NCBI GenBank assembly: GCA_964545665.1
Contig: CAZJGF010000091.1
Span: 1-6,297, forward strand
Length of the DNA stretch: 6,297 nt
DNA from: CAZJGF01 sp964545665
Lineage (GTDB): Bacteria; Chloroflexota; Dehalococcoidia; GIF9; AB-539-J10
Direction: 5' to 3'
Shown here: positions 1-5,636 of the stretch, piece by piece
Numbering within the stretch: position 1 is the stretch's first letter
Layout: the number at the start of each line of letters is the position of its first letter
Notes under the pieces: generated by a model
Told to the model about the DNA's origin: nothing
What the model saw: only the letters and a program-made list of their open reading frames with translations
Databases searched by the model: none
Program-made: the position numbers and the translations under genes

Positions 1-185
1 CTCTTGACCTTATTGTACTGCTAGGAACTCTCAAATGCAATGCCACGCCAGACAGTCGAACCCAGGAGACAACTCAACGATAAGCTACATGATGGCAATA
101 TTCCAATCTACCGGACGACGGGTGGCAATCTTGGCTATTTGGCTTTACAATGTAGGCCAGGGGGGATACGTAGGCAGCTTAAGCG

Positions 186-560
186 ATGGACAGAGAGAGA
201 TTCGAGCAGCTAGTGGCAAAGGCAGTTGAGGACTTGCCTGAGGAGTTCCTTACCAAGCTGCATAATGTTGACGTTGTGGTTGAGGACTATGCTACTTCTG
301 CTCAGATGAGCAAGGTGGGGTTAGGGCGTGGTCAAACACTGCTTGGCCTCTATGAAGGCGTACCCCAGACCAGGCGAACCAGCCACTATGGACTGGTACC
401 ACCGGATAAGATAACAATATTTCAGAAGCCTATCGAGGCGAAGTGCGGGCATGGTGCTGAAATTACTGTTGAGATACAGAGGGTGGTGAGGCATGAGATA
501 GCCCATCACTTTGGCATAGGCGATGCGAGACTGCGACAAATTGAAAAGGGCAAGCACTGA
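186..560 (+). CDS. Minimal zincin-like metallopeptidase (PF06262-type)
   Basis: The 124-residue product ends in a helix carrying HEIAHHFGIGD (residues 103-113), which is the HExxHxxGxxD zinc-protease signature: His103, His107 and probably Asp113 as zinc ligands, and Glu104 as the catalytic base. The N-terminal part (residues 1-35, MDRERFEQLVAKAVEDLPEE onward) matches the typical start of the short cytosolic PF06262 family, including the 'LP.EF...l.nV.VvVED' pattern. The length is normal for that family, and there is no signal peptide or membrane segment. The natural substrate of these proteins is not known. The Shine-Dalgarno before the ATG is poor (a G-rich run lies about 20 bases upstream), so the start rests mainly on alignment to the family's N-terminus. 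It is the only convincing gene on the + strand and appears monocistronic. No hairpin terminator is visible after its TGA. Confidence 0.9.
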   Translation: MDRERFEQLVAKAVEDLPEEFLTKLHNVDVVVEDYATSAQMSKVGLGRGQTLLGLYEGVPQTRRTSHYGLVPPDKITIFQKPIEAKCGHGAEITVEIQRVVRHEIAHHFGIGDARLRQIEKGKH

Positions 561-1013
561 TTGTGACTATGTTTTGGGTTGATGTTGAAGCGTAGACCGG
601 GCTGCACCCCTATAATTGGACGGAAAGGTCAGGAGAGTGTGGATATGGTCAGAGAACATTCCTAACCCAAACTGTCCAGTTTCATAGGTTCGCCGCATTT
701 CACATCAACAAAATCATTCAACGGCCCGTGCGCCCGCTTCAAAGCTTCCAGCATTGACCTGCCCATCTGTACCCCGAATTTGCCCTCACGGGCGGACTCA
801 ACTGTATCTCTGCGTCGGTTGCCAATGCAGGGCACAGAACGCATCAGGCAGAGAAACGCACAGAATCACCTGGGAAGGCATGTTTGACTTTGGCAAGTGC
901 CTCGCCCGGAGCCTCGCCTGAGAGTTGGTCAAATTCCTGAGGGAAGGAAGTAACCAATCCAGAGGCAGCTGATATTACTGGGCAATCCGCTAAGATGCTG
1001 CTGGCGGTTGTTA
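561..1013. other. Gap with a repeat copy and possible gene debris
   Basis: This stretch separates the peptidase from the convergent MFS gene. Bases 561-654 show nothing I can name; a TATAAT at 611-616 has no -35 box at a usable distance. Bases 655-690 hold one copy of a 36-base imperfect repeat. Bases 662-1032 carry two short minus-strand open frames described separately. No terminator-like hairpin with a T-tract is visible for either flanking gene. Confidence 0.5.
655..690 (-). repeat. 36-base dispersed repeat, copy 1 (possible IS end)
   Basis: This copy matches 2464-2499 without gaps at 30 of 36 positions and in the same orientation. The best conserved core is TGAAACTGGACA, read on the minus strand. 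The pattern 'gAACC..TGAAACTGGACA' resembles the outer ends of IS3-family elements, but no transposase lies nearby, so this would be a solitary end or the trace of a lost element. Here the outer dinucleotide is CG rather than the TG seen in copy 2. Confidence 0.55.
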
Positions 1014-1032
1014 TTACAGGAATTTGCGGACA
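662..1032 (-). pseudogene. Possible frame-broken gene of unknown family
   Basis: Two minus-strand open frames abut with a TGATG overlap at 842-846. The upstream frame (1032 to 844) reads IPVITTASSILADCPV and later GEALAKVKHAFPGDSVRFSA, then stops. The downstream frame (844 to 662, 60 codons from ATG) reads MRSVPCIGNRRRDTVESARE and later GRSMLEALKRAHGPLNDF. Both look protein-like, and a one-base insertion would join them, but the upstream frame has no good start and begins inside the 3' end of the MFS gene. The CxGxRR...GKFGVxxGRSMLEAL stretch faintly recalls the C-terminal part of DUF169 proteins; I would not assert that. It may equally be two chance frames or two tiny coupled genes. The end of the second frame lies in repeat copy 1. 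Confidence 0.25.
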
Positions 1033-2333
1033 TCAGTGACGTGCGCTGGTGGTTGGGGGGGGTAAGCAAACGAGACAAGGATCGCAGAAATGCCGAATAA
1101 TATTGCAAACAGGGTGAAGGCACTTATGTAGCTACCAGTATTGTCGTATACCCACCCAGCGTAGATAGGAGCTGCCATTCCAAACGGTGTTAAGAAAACC
1201 ATCGAGGTTCCCTCGATGGACCCAAAAGCCTTCCGCCCAAAATAGCGAGCTCTTACTGCAGCAGTTAGCGGGAGCGCTATTCCCACTCCAATCCAAAAGA
1301 GGACAAGGAAAACATATATCATAGCTGTAGTTTGGTTTAGTAGGAAGGCGGTAATGCCAGCAGCCTGCAGGAGGAAGGCTCCCGCCATTACAAATCGCAG
1401 GTAGCCTGTCGGAAGCCGATCAGCCAGAAACCCACCTATCAACCTTGATGGGGTGCTAGTTAAAATGATAGTCCCGATTAGCACTGCCGCCTTAACCGGT
1501 TCAATTCCCATATCAATTAGAAACGGCACGCCATGGGTGAGAATTGCTGCAAAGCCTATAGTACGCACAGACTGGGCTATGATGAGCAGCCAGTAGGCGG
1601 GTGTCCTCATTGCCTGTCTGAGGGTAAATTCTACTTCTCGAACCTCACCGGCGTAGTTTACCCCCCTGTCTATCATTCGGCTCACATCGTTATCTAGCTC
1701 CGCTTCAGTTGTAGCGCCATCAGGAAGCAGTCCGTAGTATTCTGGTCGGCGTGGCCTCACAAAAAGCCAAGCAAGCGGCAGTCCAACAACCCACATAACT
1801 AGCCCACCTATGAGGCAGGTCATCCGCCAGCCCTCTATGGAGATGAGCCAAGCAACAAGTGACAGTACCAATCCAGCAAGCCCGGTAAAGAACCACCTAA
1901 CGCTTAGGGCCATTCCCCTCTTCTTCACAAACCAGCTTGTTATTGCCTTATCCAATGGTAGTTCTAAGCCGATATTAATGCCTGTTCCCAGTATAACTCC
2001 CCAAACTACATAAAAAGACCAGAGCGAGTTAATGTAGTTCATCAATATCAGGCCTAGGCCGGCGATGAACATGCCGATAACAATTATCAGTCTCGGTCCG
2101 AATCTGTCTACAAGCCACCCTGTCAGTGGCGACTCAAGCCCATAACCAAGCCTCCCAATACTAACAGCAACGGCTGTCACTGCCCGGCTGAACCCAAATT
2201 CTGAAGCTATAGGTTTGAATAATGCGGAGAATCCGTGAACCTGATAGCCAATTCCCCAAGCGGATAAGAAACTACCAGCTAGAACAGTCCACCAACCAAA
2301 AAATACCTTGGGGAACTTTCCTCTCCTAATCAA
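1014..2333 (-). CDS. MFS transporter, monocarboxylate/oxalate-formate type
   Basis: This 439-residue inner-membrane carrier has about 12 hydrophobic segments in two halves, the length and layout of the major facilitator superfamily. The first helix starts at VFFGWWTVLAGSF (residues 10-22). The loop after helix 2 carries motif A, GWLVDRFGPR (residues 72-81). The hydrophilic centre (about residues 200-245) begins RPRRPEYYGLLPDG, a sequence common in the MCT/OFA branch of MFS. A second-half loop, GGFLADRLP, is the weaker repeat of motif A. By family, it probably moves a small organic acid with protons or by exchange; the substrate cannot be read from the sequence. The start is TTG, supported by GGAGAG at 2342-2347 with an 8-base gap. 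The gene ends in tandem TAA codons. It stands alone, with 437 bases to the next gene upstream, so no partner enzyme is indicated. Confidence 0.93.
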   Translation of the reverse strand: MIRRGKFPKVFFGWWTVLAGSFLSAWGIGYQVHGFSALFKPIASEFGFSRAVTAVAVSIGRLGYGLESPLTGWLVDRFGPRLIIVIGMFIAGLGLILMNYINSLWSFYVVWGVILGTGINIGLELPLDKAITSWFVKKRGMALSVRWFFTGLAGLVLSLVAWLISIEGWRMTCLIGGLVMWVVGLPLAWLFVRPRRPEYYGLLPDGATTEAELDNDVSRMIDRGVNYAGEVREVEFTLRQAMRTPAYWLLIIAQSVRTIGFAAILTHGVPFLIDMGIEPVKAAVLIGTIILTSTPSRLIGGFLADRLPTGYLRFVMAGAFLLQAAGITAFLLNQTTAMIYVFLVLFWIGVGIALPLTAAVRARYFGRKAFGSIEGTSMVFLTPFGMAAPIYAGWVYDNTGSYISAFTLFAILFGISAILVSFAYPPQPPAHVTDVRKFL

Positions 2334-2373
2334 GAAACTATCTCTCCAGAAATGCTTGCATAAATTGTCAATC

Positions 2374-2395
2374 TAGCTCCTGTAAGAAGGAGCTA
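2374..2395. promoter_or_regulatory. Perfect 8-bp hairpin in MFS leader region
   Basis: TAGCTCCT (2374-2381) and AGGAGCTA (2388-2395) form a perfect stem with a 6-base loop, 41 bases upstream of the MFS start. No T-tract follows on either strand, so it is not a standard terminator. It could be an operator or a leader hairpin. On the minus strand the right arm contains AGGAG, but it is far from the start codon. A perfect TTGACA lies just downstream on the minus strand (2366-2371) but lacks a matching -10. Confidence 0.4.
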
Positions 2396-2770
2396 CCAGA
2401 CTTCTCTCATTCCTCATGGCAAGGTCTTTTCCATCTCTCATTATAGGATATTTTGACCTGCCAAACATTCCCAACTCAATGTGTCCAGTTTCAGGGGTTC
2501 ACTCCAATAGCGAGGCTTTACCGTAAGCTTGAGGTTCCCGTAAATGCCAGCGTTTTCGTGACATGAAATTGTTCAAGGAACAAACCGGCAAATAACCCTT
2601 CGTTGGAAACTGGAGGAGTGCAATATGGTTACAATTTCGGAGAGAGGAGTGACCTCCCGCCATGAAAGTGGACGATTGCCGATACCTGCTTTGGCCTCTG
2701 CTCACCTAGAGCACCTGGGCGAACCAAGTTGGCTATGTCATATAGGCAAGGGGAGCCAGCCAGAAATAGT
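2396..2770. other. Gap between MFS and isomerase-like genes
   Basis: It contains repeat copy 2 (2464-2499). Otherwise I see only short open frames. A + strand frame beginning at 2625 has a good GGAGG before its ATG, but most of it runs antisense to the isomerase-like gene. No terminator is evident after the TAG of the isomerase-like gene. Confidence 0.45.
2464..2499 (-). repeat. 36-base dispersed repeat, copy 2 (possible IS end)
   Basis: This is the partner of 655-690 (30 of 36 identical, same orientation). Read on the minus strand it extends outward to TGAACCCCTGAAACTGGACA, beginning with the TG dinucleotide typical of IS3-family termini. The similarity stops inside the flanking sequence on both sides, apart from a shared GGATAT some 15-20 bases away. 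A weaker look-alike, ETGHM versus ETGHI when translated in the same frame, lies near 4865-4885. No transposase is present, so the IS assignment is inference. Confidence 0.55.
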
Positions 2771-3100
2771 CTACTTCTTGGGGAGTGCTGCCAGTGCACC
2801 TTCAACCAGTTTTTCAGCTACCTCGGGGGCAACCAGCGGATATACCTTGAATGTGGCGATACCAATGCCAGGACAGGTAGCTAAGTTCTCCGCCAATTCC
2901 TCAAGTGAATTCACGTTCATAATACCACAGCCTCCCATTAGGCCTCCCGCATGGTCAGCTAAGGCATACGCGACATCGGCCTTCCCCGATTGCGTCATTC
3001 TCTTCGACCAGGCCCATATCTCTTTGGTACGGCTAAGGGTCTGCTCAGGTGGCATCGTCGGTTGGCCCGGGACGCCCTCCATAATTACCAGAAACTTCAT
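2771..3100 (-). CDS. Muconolactone-isomerase-like small protein
   Basis: The 109-residue product begins MKFLVIMEGVPGQP, a first beta strand followed by a loop, then a helix (about residues 19-38), a strand with GGCGIMNVNS, a helix LEELAENLATCPG, and a last strand GIGIATFKVYPLV. This beta-alpha-beta-beta-alpha-beta order, with 'xxVxSxEEL...L...PG', is that of the ferredoxin-like dimeric alpha/beta barrel of the muconolactone Delta-isomerase/DUF3303 type. True muconolactone isomerase converts one lactone to another in catechol degradation. No other gene of that pathway is present, so the name describes the fold and not the reaction. The ATG is preceded by a near-perfect Shine-Dalgarno, AAAGGAGGG (3106-3114), 5 bases away. 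A promoter with an overlapping palindrome lies about 90 bases upstream. The stop is TAG. Confidence 0.8.
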   Translation of the reverse strand: MKFLVIMEGVPGQPTMPPEQTLSRTKEIWAWSKRMTQSGKADVAYALADHAGGLMGGCGIMNVNSLEELAENLATCPGIGIATFKVYPLVAPEVAEKLVEGALAALPKK

Positions 3101-3171
3101 TTTTTCCCTCCTTTCTGTTCAGATAGTGCTGGCTCCCCTCAGTCACTGTCGGATAAGCCTTGTCCCAGCTC

Positions 3172-3216
3172 TACTATGCTGACGGTAAGCATAGTAAGAC
3201 CTCCAATTAAGGTCAA
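3172..3216 (-). promoter_or_regulatory. Promoter with palindromic operator for isomerase-like gene
   Basis: On the minus strand TTGACC (3211-3216) is followed after exactly 17 bases by TATGCT (3188-3193), a fair sigma-70 pair. A 9-base perfect palindrome with a 7-base centre, TACTATGCT at 3172-3180 and AGCATAGTA at 3188-3196, covers the -10 box and the expected start point. A repressor bound there would block transcription, so this is the likely control point for the gene starting at 3100, with a leader of about 80 bases. No regulator gene is visible in the window. The same palindrome could instead act as an RNA hairpin if transcription starts further upstream. Confidence 0.5.
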
Positions 3217-3582
3217 TTTTTGGTTGGCATGTTCTAAAACTAATCAGACAAATTACCTTTCCCTCTCCCGACCTGCCTCATAAGCTTCAGAATAAATTCA
3301 CTCCCTCCAAATCTGCCTGGCTGGCTTTTAGGATTATACCATTGACTTAACGATACTGCTACTTTGTCTATAAGAGCATTGGGGGAGGCTCGACTTTTAC
3401 CAGAGGGGTACTACAATTGTTATCGTTGGCAATCCACCTGCAATATCATTCCTTCCCCTTCAGCCTGCAATTAGCCTGGATAGCTTCAGGAGGCGAAGGG
3501 TGCGCTACACAATGACTAATAGACATAATGAAGTGCTATTCAGCCCATTCATGGTAGAGAGTCCTCAATCTGTTGGTCCAAA
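3217..3582. other. Gap without recognisable gene
   Basis: I looked for coding frames, RNA genes and repeats on both strands and found only short frames. A TATAAT appears on the minus strand near 3335 without a convincing -35 box. No terminator hairpin is seen after the methyltransferase stop. Confidence 0.45.
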
Positions 3583-4185
3583 TCATATCTCAATGGTGCT
3601 GGTCTTTTTGGCCCGGACAGAGTTCGAGTTAACCTGAAGGCCTGGACTATCATTTCCCTTTGCCTTTTCGAAGTTCAAGATCTGGCCTTGTTGAGGGTTA
3701 CCATCATGGATGAGCTGCCCTGCAAATCTATTTTGAAGGCTGAAGCCAGCTCGCTCTATCTCCTGCTTGAGCTCTTCTATTTCAATATGTTCAGGATACG
3801 CTGACATCAAGCCGTCGTCCCTCAGGACTCTGTAAGCCTCCTTCAGTAGTCTCGGTAGCCTGGGGTCTGTTACCGGGAAATACCAGAAAATATCGTAGAG
3901 GAGGACCACATCAACAGAGCTGTCTTCGAGTCCAGAGCTCGGCTCCCCGCCTGTCTCTATTGTCTCTATGTTCTTCAGTCCGTCTGATTTAGCTCTCTGG
4001 GCTAGCTCCTTCAACTTGTATGCATCTTTATCTAGAGCGTATACCTTCCCTTTATTCCCGACTATCTTTCCAGCCGGAATAGCATAATTGCCTGGACCAC
4101 AGCCAAAATCCAACACAACCTGGCCTTTTCTGACACCAGTCCTTTTCAGGATTTCCCTGCACTTGCTTTCTGTCTTATTAGCCAC
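3583..4185 (-). CDS. Class I SAM-dependent methyltransferase
   Basis: This 200-residue soluble protein has the Rossmann-type methyltransferase order. Motif I is VVLDFGCGPGNYAIP (residues 23-37) and binds S-adenosylmethionine. The strand-2 acidic residue Asp52 sits in GKVYALDKD and should hold the ribose. Motif IV is VDVVLLYDIFWYF (residues 91-103), and the later LLKEAYRVLRDDGLM helix-turn matches the UbiE/ArsM-like group. The acceptor is not evident. The start is GTG: an in-frame TGA lies only five codons upstream, so no longer form exists. The SD is weak (AAGGA about 8-12 bases upstream). The last 25 residues or so, after ILNFEKAKGN, are polar and look outside the domain, possibly a new tail acquired through loss of the original stop. 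It has its own candidate promoter and no close neighbour. Confidence 0.88.
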   Translation of the reverse strand: MANKTESKCREILKRTGVRKGQVVLDFGCGPGNYAIPAGKIVGNKGKVYALDKDAYKLKELAQRAKSDGLKNIETIETGGEPSSGLEDSSVDVVLLYDIFWYFPVTDPRLPRLLKEAYRVLRDDGLMSAYPEHIEIEELKQEIERAGFSLQNRFAGQLIHDGNPQQGQILNFEKAKGNDSPGLQVNSNSVRAKKTSTIEI

Positions 4186-4217
4186 CTCTTGATTTCCTTT
4201 TCAAGTCACTTCGCTAC

Positions 4218-4246
4218 AATTTACAGAATAGCCAGGCATAACTCAA
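4218..4246 (-). promoter_or_regulatory. Candidate sigma-70 promoter of methyltransferase
   Basis: TTGAGT (4241-4246) and TAAATT (4218-4223) on the minus strand are spaced by 17 bases, each matching the consensus at four of six positions. Transcription would start about 25 bases before the GTG start, leaving room for the ribosome site. The match is modest and could be chance in an AT-rich gap. Confidence 0.35.
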
Positions 4247-4410
4247 GTCACTCTATCTTTCGCTGCTTATGAGACTCGATGGCTGGGCGAGCCTTGACGT
4301 TGTGGCGAGATACACCCGGTCAGTGGACTTTGAGGATAGTCTAAAGATTGGTCGGAAACATGGACTGCCACAAATCATATCTAATTGTGCTTGAGGTAAG
4401 TTTCCGATGC

Positions 4411-4827
4411 TCAACCAAGCTTCTTCTTGTCACCATACTTTTTCCTAGCTGTAAATTTGTGGTCTAACTGGCGGAGCAACATAAGAAGGGAGTATCGCAT
4501 TCTGTTGTTGAATCCCACCAATAACGCTACAACTAATATCGTAATTGCTATTGCAATCCTTATTACAAAAGATGGCCATGGCGAAAGTAATGCTAATAAG
4601 AGAGCAAGGATAGCCATCATTGTGCCTAGAATCGTCCATGATTTAGAGCTCCAATGGGCTTCATGCTCATGCTGCGCAGTCGTCTTAAGTGTCAGTACGG
4701 CGTGACATGTTCTTTCAAAATGCTTCTTAGTGGAGCCACACTTTGGGCACACCTTATCGCCCTGCTTCAATTCTGTGCCACATTGTTGACACTTTGCCCA
4801 AGCTTCGTCACTACCCATTCTAGTCAC
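4411..4827 (-). CDS. Zinc-ribbon membrane protein of unknown function
   Basis: The 138-residue product starts with a zinc ribbon: Cys13-x2-Cys16 (KCQQCG) and Cys27-x2-Cys30 (VCPKCGS), the four-cysteine knuckle of the DUF/zinc_ribbon_2 kind. A polar linker rich in His and Glu (QHEHEAHW, residues 52-59) follows, then two membrane helices at about 64-81 and 86-106, and a very basic tail ending RKKYGDKKKLG. The basic tail suggests that both ends face the cytoplasm. Such small ribbon-plus-helices proteins are common in bacteria and mostly uncharacterised. The GTG start (4827) and an in-frame ATG three codons later are both possible. Purine-rich GAAGAG precedes the GTG, and GGGGTG lies 6 bases before the ATG. 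It is separated by over 200 bases from the methyltransferase, so co-transcription is uncertain. Confidence 0.75.
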   Translation of the reverse strand: MTRMGSDEAWAKCQQCGTELKQGDKVCPKCGSTKKHFERTCHAVLTLKTTAQHEHEAHWSSKSWTILGTMMAILALLLALLSPWPSFVIRIAIAITILVVALLVGFNNRMRYSLLMLLRQLDHKFTARKKYGDKKKLG

Positions 4828-4915
4828 CCCATCTCTTCACTAATTGTGCAATCAAAGCTGCTGATATTCATGTGCCCTGTTTCCTCAACGGCCCTCTGCA
4901 CATCCACCTAGCAGG

Positions 4916-5152
4916 CTACTTATCAGGCAAAGATACAGGAGTCATCCTAATCGTAATTGTAGCACTTGCTGAATCAGGCTTGTCAGTTTCACTTACATTG
5001 CTGGTTGCCAAGAATATACCCCAAGCATGATAACCTGGGGTAAGAGTGGGATCCCGAGGCAGCGGCAAACCTGGGGGTCTATACAAACAGGGAGGCAAAT
5101 AGGGGGTAGTTGCCATAACCATGATATGCTTCACCAACTCCTGGCTTAACAT
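4916..5152 (-). CDS. Doubtful 78-residue hypothetical ORF
   Basis: Starting at the ATG at 5152 this frame gives a proline-rich middle (PYLPPCLYRPPGLPLPRDP) and a Ser/Thr-rich strand-like end (WGIFLATSNVSETDKPDS, then ATITIRMTPVSL). It has no Shine-Dalgarno, and its first codons lie inside a segment that duplicates the tail of the HMGL remnant. The same frame continues upstream past a TAG at about 5191-5193 into more HMGL-like sequence. It may be the end of a broken gene or a chance frame. I do not recognise the family. Confidence 0.25.
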   Translation of the reverse strand: MLSQELVKHIMVMATTPYLPPCLYRPPGLPLPRDPTLTPGYHAWGIFLATSNVSETDKPDSASATITIRMTPVSLPDK

Positions 5153-5239
5153 TTTCTGCTGATGGCCAAATCTGAATGGATGTATATCAGATACCTATGT
5201 TCCCCGCTTCTTCAGTTCAGTCATGAACTTGCCGAAATC
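5145..5239 (-). pseudogene. Second copy of HMGL C-terminal tail, degenerate
   Basis: Bases 5145-5179 match 5646-5681 at 29 of 36 aligned positions with one single-base gap, in the same orientation and the same reading frame: HPFRFGHQQK here, PPFGFGAQQK there. Read further upstream in frame, DDFGKFMTELKKRG here parallels EEFREIALNVKAG in the HMGL remnant, with an in-frame TAG between the two stretches. It begins about 15 bases after the stop of the DsrE gene, so two HMGL tails flank that gene. The 36-base match is direct observation; the longer protein similarity is weaker. Confidence 0.5.
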
Positions 5240-5253
5240 ATCGATACATCATC

Positions 5254-5592
5254 TCAGAATGTCAATGAAGCCCAGCCATCTTTCAACAACTGAGATATTA
5301 TGGCGCCAACATATACAACCTTAAGTCCTGCGCTCTCAAGTATCCCCGTTATATTCTTCTCATCAGCGCATGCCTTACAGGCTATGACCTCGACTCCCGC
5401 CTGCTGCAATTCCTTTATTTTCGCCTGGAATCCCGGGTCTTTGGCTGCCAGCTCCTCTGATGGACCAAATAGAATTACTTTAACCTCATCCATCCACTTC
5501 TTGGTTGCCGCATTAAGGGAATATCTAAGCCCTACTCCTTCTGCTATATCTTTGTCCCCACTGCATAAGATAGCAAAAACTTTTGTATTTAT
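5254..5592 (-). CDS. DsrE-family protein with probable ATA start
   Basis: The frame gives 112 residues: a first strand KVFAILCSGDKD, helix 16-32, strand VKVILFGPSEELAAKD (37-52), helix FQAKIKELQQAG, strand VEVIACKACADEKN (67-80) with Cys72 and Cys75, helix, and the ending GWASLTF. This is the full-length small DsrE/DsrF-like fold, a cytosolic family linked to sulfur relay and persulfide handling, with the cysteine pair at the site where the family carries its reactive Cys. A conventional start exists only at the ATG at 5493 (residue 34), which would delete the first strand and helix. The first part is clearly coding by family pattern, and a GGAGG (5600-5604) sits 7 bases before an ATA codon (5590-5592), with an in-frame TAG just upstream of the GGAGG. 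I therefore place the start at ATA. A recent ATG-to-ATA loss is the alternative. It follows the HMGL remnant by 44 bases and may share its transcript. Confidence 0.8.
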   Translation of the reverse strand: MNTKVFAILCSGDKDIAEGVGLRYSLNAATKKWMDEVKVILFGPSEELAAKDPGFQAKIKELQQAGVEVIACKACADEKNITGILESAGLKVVYVGAIISQLLKDGWASLTF

Positions 5593-5599
5593 GGATGTT

Positions 5600-5604
5600 C
5601 CTCC
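5600..5604 (-). promoter_or_regulatory. Shine-Dalgarno GGAGG that sets the DsrE start
   Basis: GGAGG on the minus strand lies 7 bases before ATA at 5590-5592. No ATG, GTG or TTG in the DsrE frame lies at usable distance, and the in-frame TAG at 5608-5610 excludes anything further upstream. This site is the main argument for the non-standard start codon. Confidence 0.6.
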
Positions 5605-5636
5605 ATTCTATTTTTGTCCATATATATATTTTATCA

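Noticed and set aside
35..229. Two overlapping + strand frames before the peptidase (ATG at 35 and ATG at 40, the latter ending at 213)
   Set aside because: Neither resembles a known family, both overlap the start of the peptidase, and neither has a well-placed Shine-Dalgarno. The first 185 bases otherwise show no recognisable feature.
929..1123. 64-codon minus-strand frame across the MFS 3' end
   Set aside because: It overlaps the well-supported transporter gene in another frame and shows no family pattern.
2366..2371. Perfect TTGACA on the minus strand upstream of the MFS start
   Set aside because: No -10-like hexamer occurs 15-19 bases downstream; that spot is the ribosome-binding site itself.
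2625..3182. A 185-codon + strand frame with a GGAGGAG before its ATG
   Set aside because: Most of it is antisense to the isomerase-like gene, which has a recognisable fold and a better ribosome site. The composition (runs of Ser/Ala/Pro) is that of a shadow frame.
4352..4407. 8-base inverted repeat TCGGAAAC / GTTTCCGA after the zinc-ribbon gene
   Set aside because: The arms are 40 bases apart and no T-tract follows. A repeat of this length is expected by chance in a gap of this size.
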